From the NCBI GenBank assembly GCA_002344215.1, contig DDSV01000058.1, forward strand, positions 119,179 through 183,178: DNA of 64,000 bases, read 5' to 3'. Source of the stretch: Akkermansiaceae bacterium UBA2381. Lineage in GTDB: Bacteria; Verrucomicrobiota; Verrucomicrobiia; Verrucomicrobiales; DEV007. A program made the translations under genes and the position numbers. Positions 17,220-24,967 of this stretch are shown here, piece by piece. The notes below the pieces were generated by a model, which searched no databases, was not told the DNA's origin, and saw only the letters and a program-made list of their open reading frames with translations. Numbering within the stretch: the first letter of the stretch is position 1; each line of letters begins with the position of its first letter.

Positions 17220-17387
17220 CAGGGAAGTTTGGAGGGTTTTCAAAGGAGCGGGACCGAATGGGCCCCGCTTAGCCGGAGAAGGTCCGCGATGGGTGAATTG
17301 AAGTCAACTCTTCCCGACAAGGCATCGATTCGGTCCGCTTCGGGAAATCCTTGCACCATCGCCGGGAAGCCGCCACTTTCATCCATA

Positions 17388-18068
17388 ATGAAAAGTCCCC
17401 GAAACCGTATTTCCGTTGCCCTCCTCCTTGCCATCGCATGCATTCCCCTCGGTGCGGAAGATAGCTCAATCGCCCTTTTTAACGGGAAGGACCTCTCCGG
17501 TTGGAAAAATCCCTACGAATGGGGCAAAGCGGAGGTCGTCGGTGACGAGATTCACCTCACTGCGGACAAAAAGTTTTTCCTTGTGACCGAGGCTCAGTAT
17601 GCGGACTTCGTCTTCGAGGGTGAGGTTCACCTGCCGGAGGGACAAGCCAATTCCGGATTCATGTTCCGCTGTCATGTCGAGCCGAACAAGGTCTACGGGT
17701 ATCAGGCCGAGATTGACGGCTCGGATCGGCGCTGGTCGGGCGGCCTCTACGACGAAGGACGCAATAAGTGGCTGTGGCCCAGTCAGAAGGGACGCACCAA
17801 TGTCGAAGCAGCTCTCGCGCACGAAACCGAGTCGCAGGCCCACTTCAAGAAGCCCGAGGTTCGCGACGCTCTGAAGCGGAACGACTGGAATCACATCCGC
17901 ATCACCTGCCGGGGAAACAGTATCAAAATCGAACTGAACGGAGTCGTCACGACTGAATACACGGACGACACCGATGCGAAAGGATTCATCGGGATTCAGC
18001 ATCACGGAGAGAAAGGACAAACCTACCGCTTCCGCAATCTGAAGATCAAAGAACTCACGACTCCCTGA
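17388..18068 (+). CDS. Secreted DUF1080 (3-keto-disaccharide hydrolase-like) protein
   Basis: 226 aa from ATG 17388, where a signal peptide starts (MKSPRNRISVALLLAIACIPLGAE); longer in-frame starts overlap the divergent cyclophilin. The mature protein is a single DUF1080 domain: SIALFNGKDLSGWKNP, a SGFMFRCHVEP core strand, GYQAEIDGSDRRWSGGLYDEGR, WNHIRITCRGNSIKIELNG and GFIGIQHHGEKGQTYRFRNLKIKEL. This is the usual stand-alone length for PVC members. Probably periplasmic and carbohydrate-active. The dihydroorotase gene follows by 6 bp but is functionally unrelated. Confidence 0.85.
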   Translation: MKSPRNRISVALLLAIACIPLGAEDSSIALFNGKDLSGWKNPYEWGKAEVVGDEIHLTADKKFFLVTEAQYADFVFEGEVHLPEGQANSGFMFRCHVEPNKVYGYQAEIDGSDRRWSGGLYDEGRNKWLWPSQKGRTNVEAALAHETESQAHFKKPEVRDALKRNDWNHIRITCRGNSIKIELNGVVTTEYTDDTDAKGFIGIQHHGEKGQTYRFRNLKIKELTTP

Positions 18069-18074
18069 TCTCCC

Positions 18075-19169
18075 ATGCGCCTGACTTTGCCAAAATGGTA
18101 TGATCTCCACACTCACTTCCGCCAGGGAGCGAATGTGAGCAGCTACCTCTCCGACCACCGCGCCATGGGTTGCGCCGGAGCCCTCGCGATGCCGAATACG
18201 AAACCTCCGGTTTCTCATGTCAGCGGAATGAAAACGGAAAACGCCTGGACCATCGAGGCGTATCGGGGGGAGCTCCTCGCCTCGGGTGCGGACGCCTTTG
18301 ATCAGTTGATCATCCCCCTCTACCTTACCCGTGAGACAACTCCTGAGATGATCGAATCAGGAGCCAGGACGGGGCTCTTGAGGGCCTGCAAATATTACCC
18401 TCCCCACGGCACCACGAACTCCGAACATGGGCTGCCCCTGAGAGAACTCGTCGGAGGAGACGTCTTCCGGGCAATGGAGGCGAATGGCATCGTTCTCTGT
18501 ATTCACGGGGAGGAGCACGGCCTTTCCGGTCCCGCTTATTTCGATGCGGAACAGACCGCTGAATCCATCTTCTATTCCGAGCGTTTGCCCGCCCTCCTTA
18601 AGGCTCATCCTGATCTGCGAATCGTGTGCGAGCACATCACGACGGCGACGGCGGTGGAGTTTGTCAAAAAGGCTCCCGCTCGCGTCGGAGCGACCATCAC
18701 TCCGCAGCATCTTCTTTACACGGTAGGGCACCTCATTCAGGGGCTGAAATATCACCTTTACTGCCTCCCGGTGGTAAAGTTCGAGCGGGACCGCCAAGCC
18801 CTTCGGGGCGCGGTGATGACTCCAGGCCAGTCGCAATTTTTCGCCGGAACGGACAGTGCCCCGCATACCACCAAAGCAACCGAGTGCGGATGTGCTGCCG
18901 GTTGCTACACCGGCGGATGTGCTCCCCAGCTCTATGCCATGGCGTTTGAAGATTCGGGCGCCGACCTCGGCAGCGAACCGGGACTCTCGGCCCTGGTTCG
19001 GTTCCTCTGCACCAACGGTCCTGCTTTTTACGGTTTTGAGCCGTCAAAAGAAACGTTCACCCTGGTAAAAAAACCTTCGACAACGTCCCCCCATCGAACA
19101 GTTGAAGGGTCCATCGTTCCCCTCCCCTTTGGAATGGGACTTACACTGGACTGGACGATTCAATTATGA
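18075..19169 (+). CDS. pyrC: Dihydroorotase (class II, PyrC type)
   Basis: 364 aa. Catalyses ring closure of carbamoyl-aspartate to dihydroorotate in pyrimidine synthesis. Class II marks: metal ligands H12 and H14 in DLHTHFRQG, AMPNTKPPV, carbamylated Lys106 in CKYYPPHGTTNSEHG, IHGEE (H144), CEHITTATAVEFV, PQHLLYT and the catalytic Asp segment GTDSAPHT. It is slightly longer than E. coli PyrC. It follows the DUF1080 gene by 6 bp and likely shares its transcript. No other pyr gene is nearby. Confidence 0.93.
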   Translation: MRLTLPKWYDLHTHFRQGANVSSYLSDHRAMGCAGALAMPNTKPPVSHVSGMKTENAWTIEAYRGELLASGADAFDQLIIPLYLTRETTPEMIESGARTGLLRACKYYPPHGTTNSEHGLPLRELVGGDVFRAMEANGIVLCIHGEEHGLSGPAYFDAEQTAESIFYSERLPALLKAHPDLRIVCEHITTATAVEFVKKAPARVGATITPQHLLYTVGHLIQGLKYHLYCLPVVKFERDRQALRGAVMTPGQSQFFAGTDSAPHTTKATECGCAAGCYTGGCAPQLYAMAFEDSGADLGSEPGLSALVRFLCTNGPAFYGFEPSKETFTLVKKPSTTSPHRTVEGSIVPLPFGMGLTLDWTIQL

Positions 19170-19266
19170 CGGAATGAGGACAGGGGTATCCGCACCTCAA
19201 TGCCTGAATCCCTTAAATCCTCAATCCCTACCTGAATCGAAAGTTCGAAAGCCCGGGAATTTCCGG

Positions 19267-19295
19267 TTGCCGAGGTGGCGATCCTGTAGCATTAT
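19267..19295 (+). promoter_or_regulatory. Promoter of tRNA-Ala
   Basis: TTGCCG, 17 bp, CATTAT, followed by a GC-rich discriminator (CCCGGCCCGTCCC) and the tRNA 33 bp after the -10 box. The GC-rich stretch is typical of growth-rate-controlled stable-RNA promoters. Confidence 0.55.
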
Positions 19296-19327
19296 CCCGG
19301 CCCGTCCCTTCCAGGGACATCGAAAAC

Positions 19328-19400
19328 GGGGCATTAGCTCAGTTGGTAGAGCACTTCAATGGCATTGAAGGGGTCAGCGGTTCGAATCCGCTATGCTCCA
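19328..19400 (+). tRNA. tRNA-Ala, anticodon GGC
   Basis: A full cloverleaf of 73 nt: acceptor GGGGCAT/ATGCTCC, D arm GCTC-AGTTGGTA-GAGC, anticodon stem CTTCA/TGAAG around loop ATGGCAT (anticodon GGC), and T arm AGCGG-TTCGAAT-CCGCT. The acceptor has the G3:U70 wobble that identifies tRNA-Ala, with discriminator A. The terminal CCA is not encoded. It sits where base composition appears to change from the left to the right part of the window. Confidence 0.97.
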
Positions 19401-19448
19401 CGTCTCCCTTCCACCGCATCGGGAGGGTTCCCCGTTCGTCCATCCCTC

Positions 19449-19772
19449 ATGGACCGTTCCCTCCGCCTCCTCGCCCTGCTCGTGCCCGCCGTCCTCCTTC
19501 TCCCCGCCTCGGCGCAGCGCCGCGTCTCGCCGCAAGAGGCCGCCCGCACGGTCTATGGCAAAATCCAGTTCGTCACCAGCTTCCCCGACTACAAGGTGAA
19601 AGTCGTCTCCTCCTTCCCCGACCTGAAGGTGAAAAAAGTGACCTCCTTTCCCGACGCACCGGGGAAATGGCAGATCGTGGACAGCTTCCCCGACTACAAA
19701 ATTCAGATTGTGGACAGCTTCCCCGATTTTACAGTCCAGTATGTCAACAGCTTCCCGGGGCCGGCCAAGTAA
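19449..19772 (+). CDS. Small secreted SFPD-repeat protein, candidate 7(1) septoil-knot fold
   Basis: 107 aa from ATG 19449 (earlier in-frame ATG overlaps the tRNA). A signal peptide (MDRSLRLLALLVPAVLLLPASAQ) precedes six tandem units of 11-14 residues, each a beta strand (KIQFV, KVKVV, KVKKV, KWQIV, KIQIV, TVQYV) followed by x-SFP-D/G. From memory this repeat style belongs to small all-beta proteins annotated with a 7(1) torus knot; that link is not proved here. No function is known. The downstream nuclease starts inside its last 11 codons, so the two are co-translated. Confidence 0.7.
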   Translation: MDRSLRLLALLVPAVLLLPASAQRRVSPQEAARTVYGKIQFVTSFPDYKVKVVSSFPDLKVKKVTSFPDAPGKWQIVDSFPDYKIQIVDSFPDFTVQYVNSFPGPAK

Positions 19773-20649
19773 CGCGTTTCTCGCGCTCGCCGCCATCCTC
19801 GCGCCCTTGTCCCTGCCCGCCGCACCCGCCGAGGATCTCCGGGAAATCGGCCCCTGCGCCTTCGTCGCCACCGATTGGGCCGACGGCGACTCCTTCCTCG
19901 TCCGCCTGCCTGATGGAAAGCAGCACGTCCTCCGGCTCTACTTCGTCGATTGCGTCGAGCGGGATGTCGCCGACACCACCGGGAAGCGCCGCCTCCGCGA
20001 GCAGGCCCGCCATTTCGGGATCGAGGACTACTCCCTCGCCGTCGAGTTCGGGAGGAAGGCCGCGACCTTCACCGCCGAGGCCCTCTCCCGGCCATTCACG
20101 ATCCACACCACCTTTGCCAACGCCCCGGGCCGCTCGGGCAAGCCCCGGCACTACGCCTTCGTGACCACCGCGGAGGGCCGGGACCTCGGCCAGCTCCTCG
20201 TAGAAAAGGGACTCGCCCGCGCCTTCGGCCTCGGCCGCCGGACGCCCGACGGCACACCGCGCGACGACTGGGCGGCCCGGCTCGCAGATCTCGAACTCGC
20301 CGCCGCCCTGCGCGGGACCGGACTCTGGAAACATTGCGACCCCGAAAAACTCGTCGCCCTGCGCGAGGAGCAGCGGGCCGAGCTGCGCGCCCTCGAAGCC
20401 ATCGACGACGCCCTCGCCGTGGCTCCGCCCTCCTCCCCCGTCGATGTGAACAGCGCCTCGCTCGAAGACCTGACCCGCTCCGGCCTCCGCGAATCCGTCG
20501 CCGACCAAGTCATCAAGCAGCGGCCCTTTGCCTCCATCGACGATCTCATCCAAGTGCGCGGGATCGGCCCGGTCACCTTGGAAAAAGTCCGCCCCCATCT
20601 CACCATCGACCCCAGCCCTTCCGAAACGGAGCGGAAAGCCGCACCTTGA
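19741..20649 (+). CDS. Exported thermonuclease-like (SNase) protein with C-terminal helix-hairpin-helix domain
   Basis: 302 aa from ATG 19741, giving a signal-like start (MSTASRGRPSNAFLALAAILA). It overlaps the previous gene by 32 bp. The SNase-like barrel shows WADGDSFLVRL, HVLRLYFVDCVE (Arg and Glu of the catalytic triad), KPRHYAFV and DLGQLLVEKGLARAFG. Residues about 235-290 form a ComEA-like HhH pair (VDVNSASLEDL, FASIDDLIQVRGIGPVTLEKV). The architecture suggests an envelope nuclease with its own DNA-binding module. A role in DNA scavenging or uptake is inference. Confidence 0.8.
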   Translation: MSTASRGRPSNAFLALAAILAPLSLPAAPAEDLREIGPCAFVATDWADGDSFLVRLPDGKQHVLRLYFVDCVERDVADTTGKRRLREQARHFGIEDYSLAVEFGRKAATFTAEALSRPFTIHTTFANAPGRSGKPRHYAFVTTAEGRDLGQLLVEKGLARAFGLGRRTPDGTPRDDWAARLADLELAAALRGTGLWKHCDPEKLVALREEQRAELRALEAIDDALAVAPPSSPVDVNSASLEDLTRSGLRESVADQVIKQRPFASIDDLIQVRGIGPVTLEKVRPHLTIDPSPSETERKAAP

Positions 20650-20684
20650 TTCCCGCCTCTTTTGCGTCCTTCTTGGAAAAAAAC

Positions 20685-21473
20685 ATGGCCCGTAAACAGA
20701 ACCTCATCCGCTTCTTCCAATCCGACCAACGTACCGTTATCCTCCCCATCGACCATGGCACCGCCATCCCCGTGCCCGGGCTCGAAAACCCCATCGGGCT
20801 GATCGAGGAGTTAAACCCCGTCGTGGACGGCTACGTCGTCAACCTCGGCTTGGCCTATTCCGCCGCCGATGTCCTTGAGGACAAGGGTGTCTGCCTCCGC
20901 ACCGATTGCTACAAACCGCGCTTTGGCGACCACCCCGACAGAGGCAGCTACCGTCTCTACGGGGCCGAGGAGGCTAACTCCGCCAACGTCCACGCGATGA
21001 TGAACATGCTCTACCTCCATCACCCCAACGAAGCCGACATCTTCCGCGACGCCGCCAAGCTCATCTCCGAGAGTATCGACGCCGACCTCCCCGTCATCCT
21101 CGAAGCCCTGCCCTTCGGCATCGGGCACCCCGCCGACTACACCGTGGAGAACATCGGCTATGCCGCCCGCGCCGCCGCCGAACTCGGAGCCGACATCGTC
21201 AAGACCGCCTTCCCCACCGGAGCCAGCGCCGACGAGTTCCGCGCCATCGTCGAGGCCGTCTTCGTACCCGTCATCGTCCTCGGCGGAGCCGCCATGGGCG
21301 ACGACCGCGCCCTCCTCGAAATGGTGAGAAAGGCGATGGACGCGGGGGCCTTCGGCATCGCAGTGGGCCGCAACGTCTGGCAGCATCCCCAACCCGCCCA
21401 GATCGCCAAAGCCCTTTATGCGGTCGTCCATGAGGATGCGACGGTCGATTCGGCTTTGAAGTGCCTTCGTTGA
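20685..21473 (+). CDS. Class I fructose-bisphosphate aldolase, DhnA/archaeal type
   Basis: 262 aa from ATG 20685 (MARKQNLIRFFQ); the frame is open further upstream but only as a shadow of the nuclease. Family marks: RTVILPIDHGTAIPVPGLENP, VILEALPFG, the Schiff-base Lys173 in GADIVKTAFPTGA, VIVLGGAAMGDD and AFGIAVGRNVWQHPQP. DhnA-type aldolases cleave fructose-1,6-bisphosphate or related phosphorylated ketoses. No related pathway gene is adjacent, so substrate assignment is by family only. A long hairpin follows the stop. Confidence 0.85.
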   Translation: MARKQNLIRFFQSDQRTVILPIDHGTAIPVPGLENPIGLIEELNPVVDGYVVNLGLAYSAADVLEDKGVCLRTDCYKPRFGDHPDRGSYRLYGAEEANSANVHAMMNMLYLHHPNEADIFRDAAKLISESIDADLPVILEALPFGIGHPADYTVENIGYAARAAAELGADIVKTAFPTGASADEFRAIVEAVFVPVIVLGGAAMGDDRALLEMVRKAMDAGAFGIAVGRNVWQHPQPAQIAKALYAVVHEDATVDSALKCLR

Positions 21474-21479
21474 TTTATC

Positions 21480-21585
21480 CTCCTACTCTTACTCCTTACT
21501 CTTACTTCCTTACTCCACGACTACCTAAAGCCTCTCGATTCCGGACGGGAGTAAGAGTAAGGAGTAGGAGATAAGAGTATGAGGT
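21480..21585. repeat. Simple-sequence hairpin after the aldolase gene
   Basis: CTCCTTACTCTTACT (21492-21506) is perfectly complementary to 21550-21564, and both arms extend as degenerate TACTC / GAGTA words. It fills the gap between the aldolase stop and the radical SAM start, so it is a likely terminator or mRNA-stabilising hairpin. The word design parallels the repeat at 14.4 kb. Confidence 0.6.
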
Positions 21586-21592
21586 TTTACCC

Positions 21593-22816
21593 ATGATCCT
21601 ACCCAGCCTCCAATTCGCCGGACGCGTCCTCCGCACCGCCGACAAGCGGCACCTCGCGAAGTTCGTCTGGAATTTCGGGGTCAAGGGGATCCGTTCGGTC
21701 AACCTCTACAAGCGGCGGATGAAGGAGGGCATCCATTTCCCCCCCTTCCTCTACCTCTCCATCCTCAACAGTTGCAACCTGCGCTGCCAGGGCTGCTGGG
21801 TCGATGTGGACAAGCCGCAGGCCAAGCTCGAACTCGACGAACTCAACCGCATCGTCAACGAGGCCAAGGCCCATGGGAACGCCTTCTTCGGCATCCTCGG
21901 CGGCGAGCCTTTCCTGCACCCCGGTCTGCTCGACTTCCTCGCCCAGCATCCCGACTGCTTCTTCCAAGTCTTCACCAACGGGCAACTCATCACCGGAAAG
22001 AAGGCCAAGCAGCTCCGTCAGATCGGAAACGCCACCCCCCTGATCTCCATCGAGGGCACCGAACTCGTGGCCGACGAGCGACGAGGCGGCAAGGACGTGC
22101 TGAACCGCACCCTCCGGGGACTCGACCATTGCCTTGAAAACAGGCTCCTCACCGGAGTCGCCACCAGCCTCTGCCGCACGAACATCGACGAACTCCTCAC
22201 CGAGACCTGGCTGCGCCAGCTCATCGACCGGGGCGTCCACTACGCCTGGTATCACAGCTACCGCCCCGTCGGCCCGAAGCCGAACGAGGATCTCGCCCTC
22301 ACCCCCGCGCAGGCGCGGCGCGTGCGCGAGTTCGTCGTGAACATGCGGACGCGGCTGCCCCTCGGCATCATCGACGCCTACTACGACGGCGAGGGGCGCG
22401 CCCTCTGCCCTATGGCCAACGGCATCTCGCACCACATCTCCCCCACCGGCGGGATCGAGCCCTGCCCCATCATCCAGTTCGCGACGGAGAACGTGCGCGA
22501 CGGCTCCATCTACGAACTCCTGACGAAATCGCCATTCCTGAAGGACTTCCGCGAGACCGCCGCCCGCCACACCCGTGGCTGCATTGTCCTCGAGCGCCCC
22601 GACCTCGTGAAGGAACTCGCCGAAAAGCATCACGCCACCGACACCACGATCCGGCGTACCGCCATCGCCGAACTGGAGGCCATGACCCCGCGCAACAGCC
22701 AATGGCTCCCCACCGGCGAGGAGATTCCCGAGAAGCACCCCGTCTACCGCTGGGCGAAACGGATCTGGTTCAACGACTTCGGGGTCTACGAGGAGCTGGA
22801 GCGCTCGCAATCCTGA
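21593..22816 (+). CDS. Radical SAM protein with SPASM-like C-terminal cysteine region
   Basis: 407 aa. The 4Fe-4S cluster motif CNLRCQGC (Cys61, 65, 68) follows PFLYLSILNS; GGEPFLHPGLL is the SAM-binding GGE region and VFTNGQLIT follows. A C-terminal CPMANGISHHISPTGGIEPCP resembles the Cys-containing SPASM segment of peptide- or sulfatase-maturing enzymes. No obvious precursor peptide is adjacent. The window contains two Cys-type sulfatases (48.3-51.4 kb) that need formylglycine formation, but an anaerobic sulfatase-maturase role is only a possibility. Confidence 0.8.
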   Translation: MILPSLQFAGRVLRTADKRHLAKFVWNFGVKGIRSVNLYKRRMKEGIHFPPFLYLSILNSCNLRCQGCWVDVDKPQAKLELDELNRIVNEAKAHGNAFFGILGGEPFLHPGLLDFLAQHPDCFFQVFTNGQLITGKKAKQLRQIGNATPLISIEGTELVADERRGGKDVLNRTLRGLDHCLENRLLTGVATSLCRTNIDELLTETWLRQLIDRGVHYAWYHSYRPVGPKPNEDLALTPAQARRVREFVVNMRTRLPLGIIDAYYDGEGRALCPMANGISHHISPTGGIEPCPIIQFATENVRDGSIYELLTKSPFLKDFRETAARHTRGCIVLERPDLVKELAEKHHATDTTIRRTAIAELEAMTPRNSQWLPTGEEIPEKHPVYRWAKRIWFNDFGVYEELERSQS

Positions 22817-22859
22817 ACCCGGCACACCTTGCGGAGAAGGGTCCGCAGCGAGAATCGCA

Positions 22860-23354
22860 TCACCCTTCACCCACGCCGCGCAGGATTTCCTCCTCCACTC
22901 TCGCGGAGACGAAAAAGCGGCATTCGCTCCGCAGCCGATCAATTTCGGCTTTCAAGGAAGGGAGCTTGCCCGCCAGCCTCTCCTCCGCCAGCACGCCCAG
23001 CAGCCCGGTGTACGTCAGCGACTCCTCCGCAGCCACCCTCCGCCCTTCCAGATCGTCGATCAGCAACAAGTCGGCGTCCGTCTGTCGCGCCAGTTCGATG
23101 GCTTCGGCTTCGCCTTCGTCGATCCGGGATCGCAGCAGCGGCAGGAGCCGACGGTCCGGCACCGCCTCCACCGTCAACCAGCCTTCGTCCAGAGCAGCCT
23201 CGATCCGGATGCGTCCCTCCGCATGGCCGAGCCGGGCCAGCTCCCGCCGCACCGCCTCGGGAATCGCCACCCGGCCATACTTCAACCTCAGCAAATCGAG
23301 GTGGCCGATGATGGCCAGATTAGAGACCGGCGACGTGTTGCTGACGACGCGCAT
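22860..23354 (-). CDS. DUF3368 PIN-like protein, putative toxin
   Basis: 164 aa from ATG 23354 (MRVVSNTSPVSNLAIIGHLDLL). The VSNTSP start with a conserved Asp replaced by Asn/Ser context, RIDEGEAEAIELARQ and DLLLIDDLEGRRVA match DUF3368, a PIN-fold family of probable RNases found as toxins. It overlaps the upstream UPF0175 gene by 35 bp, the usual antitoxin-then-toxin order. The acidic residues E and D in the GEAEAIELA and LLIDD segments would bind metal. Activity is unproved. Confidence 0.8.
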   Translation of the reverse strand: MRVVSNTSPVSNLAIIGHLDLLRLKYGRVAIPEAVRRELARLGHAEGRIRIEAALDEGWLTVEAVPDRRLLPLLRSRIDEGEAEAIELARQTDADLLLIDDLEGRRVAAEESLTYTGLLGVLAEERLAGKLPSLKAEIDRLRSECRFFVSARVEEEILRGVGEG

Positions 23355-23592
23355 AGGCCAGATCATGCTGGGCCTCGGCCTCCGTGTATTGTCGTGGGAT
23401 GCCGCGGTCGCCGAGTTCCAAGCCGAAGCGGTAATAGTCCAAGCCGGACAGCCGCATCGCCTGCCCGTAGCTCAGCCAACCTTTCGCGTAGAGCAGACAG
23501 GCCATCTCGAGATGCAGCCGGGATTCCCGCTCCCCCTCGGGCAAGGGCAGCGCCCGCGCCAGATCGTCGGGAATCTTCAAGGTCACTTCCAT
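23320..23592 (-). CDS. UPF0175-family antitoxin-like protein
   Basis: 90 aa from ATG 23592, preceded by GGAG five bases upstream, one of the few clear ribosome-binding sites here. Sequence MEVTLKIPDDLARAL, EMACLLYAKGWLSYGQAMRLSGLDYYRFGLELGDRGIP shows the UPF0175 helix-turn-helix pattern. Such proteins neutralise DUF3368 or related PIN toxins and repress their operon. The coding overlap with the downstream DUF3368 gene fits translational coupling. Confidence 0.8.
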   Translation of the reverse strand: MEVTLKIPDDLARALPLPEGERESRLHLEMACLLYAKGWLSYGQAMRLSGLDYYRFGLELGDRGIPRQYTEAEAQHDLAYARRQQHVAGL

Positions 23593-23906
23593 GTCTCCAA
23601 CATACACTCGCGCCTCCTTTTGGCCAATCTTTCACTTGCTTCGAGTTCCCCTCAACGTCCCCGACAGGGAGTCGCCCTCCTTCTTCATTTCGCATTTCTC
23701 TGCATATTTTTATAGAAATTATTATTTTTATTGATTTTTTGTTGATTTTCTCTATTTTAATCAGCAATGGAACCGAATCCCGCCGGAGCCGTGTCTCTCC
23801 ACGACCCGTCCGACATCGTTTCCAGATCGAAACACACAACCTTCGGAGAGGCCCTGACGACACATCGAAACCCGCCGGGAGCGCCGCCCCGCCACTCAGA
23901 ACAGAC
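23593..23906. promoter_or_regulatory. Divergent control region with AT-rich island
   Basis: The stretch 23700-23766 is almost pure A/T in a GC-rich genome (runs such as ATTATTTTTATTGATT), lying between the toxin-antitoxin pair and the secreted/pseudopilin cassette. It probably holds the cassette promoter. The following 140 bp hold a 47-codon open frame overlapping the first cassette gene. Confidence 0.5.
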
Positions 23907-23910
23907 ATGA
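23767..23910 (+). CDS. Possible 47-aa leader peptide
   Basis: ATG 23767 follows directly after the AT-rich island and opens 47 codons ending in TGA at 23908-23910, overlapping the next ATG (23907) as ATGA. The peptide (MEPNPAGAVSLHDPSDIV...) resembles no family I recognise and has no signal or membrane segment. The position suggests either a translated leader coupled to the cassette or chance. Confidence 0.3.
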   Translation: MEPNPAGAVSLHDPSDIVSRSKHTTFGEALTTHRNPPGAPPRHSEQT

Positions 23911-24953
23911 ACCCGCGAAACCTGACCGCCCTTCTTGCCGCGATCGTCCTCTCCGCCGGATCCGGCGCGGCGTTCGCCCAGCAAAACAGCCCTGTGATTC
24001 CCGTCGGGAAGCTCAGCGCCTTCCCCACCATCGTGCAGACGGGAACCCACCCGCAACTGTCGTGGTCCGTCACCGTCCCCGAGTCGGTCGTCGATGTCGT
24101 CACGATCGTCCCGCCCGGAACGATCAAGCCGAAGCGCGACCTCGTCATGGACGTGCGCATCCTCGGCGCCTCGGTGAAGGCAGTGTGGACGAACAGCGCC
24201 GGCCAAGTCACGAAATGGGAATGGGTGCCGACCGAGTGCCTCTTCAGCTACAACGGCGGATCCTACTCGCGGATTTTCTACAACACGCAGAACAACGTCA
24301 ATCCGAACACCATCGCCCGCACCCAGACCGTGGCCGTCAACCAGACCGTCAATTTCGGAGGGCGCTACTACCACAACAACGCGTGGTCCACGACCTACAC
24401 CTCGACCAACGGCCAATACAACGTCGTCGCTCTGAAGAACGGCGACACCCCGCCGACGACGACGCCGCTCTACCAGCAGCCGACGATCGAGAGCTTCATC
24501 CTCCCCTACCTCGACAGCCAAGGCAGGATCAAGCTCGGCCCCCGCGACGTCATCTACCTGATGGAACTCACCCATACGAACCGGAACGACCCCGGCTTCG
24601 ACCTTCAGGATCTCGTCATCCTCACGACCTTCCGCGACGTGCCCCCCCCCTCGGGCCACACCGGGGCCGAGTGGTTCAACACCAGCACGATGACCTATGG
24701 CAACGCCACGACGACGGGCTCCTTCAACGCCGCCGGTACCCTTTTCAAGACGACGTCCACCCAGAACCTGTCCAAGATCGTCCTCCAATTCGCGGACGGG
24801 ACGTCGCAGACCATCAACTCCCCCGGCGGGAAAACCGGCAGCTTCCAAGGCACCGGGTCCAATGCCGGCAAAGTGATCGTCGGTGCCTGGGTCAAGTCGG
24901 GGACGAACTCCAACAGCTCCGGCTCCAGCAACGGCGCCTATCACCAGAACTGA
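23907..24953 (+). CDS. Secreted protein of unknown function, first gene of pseudopilin cassette
   Basis: 348 aa with a signal peptide (MNPRNLTALLAAIVLSAGSGAAFAQ). The mature part begins PVIPVGKLSAFPTIVQTGTHPQLSWSVTVPESVVDVVTIVPPG, a phrase suggesting an extracellular Ig-like or surface domain, and ends with a Gly/Ser/Asn-rich tail (KSGTNSNSSGSSNGAYHQN). No family recognised. It opens a tight plus-strand run: the next gene starts 14 bp downstream. Being co-transcribed with GspI/J/K-like genes it may be a surface structure component or secretion substrate. Confidence 0.75.
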   Translation: MNPRNLTALLAAIVLSAGSGAAFAQQNSPVIPVGKLSAFPTIVQTGTHPQLSWSVTVPESVVDVVTIVPPGTIKPKRDLVMDVRILGASVKAVWTNSAGQVTKWEWVPTECLFSYNGGSYSRIFYNTQNNVNPNTIARTQTVAVNQTVNFGGRYYHNNAWSTTYTSTNGQYNVVALKNGDTPPTTTPLYQQPTIESFILPYLDSQGRIKLGPRDVIYLMELTHTNRNDPGFDLQDLVILTTFRDVPPPSGHTGAEWFNTSTMTYGNATTTGSFNAAGTLFKTTSTQNLSKIVLQFADGTSQTINSPGGKTGSFQGTGSNAGKVIVGAWVKSGTNSNSSGSSNGAYHQN

Positions 24954-24967
24954 ACTCCCCCCTCCGC

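Noticed and set aside
23700..23766. AT-rich stretch considered as replication origin
   Set aside because: No DnaA-box cluster or dnaA/dnaN neighbour; several similar AT islands simply mark promoter regions (41.7, 45.3, 59.5 kb).
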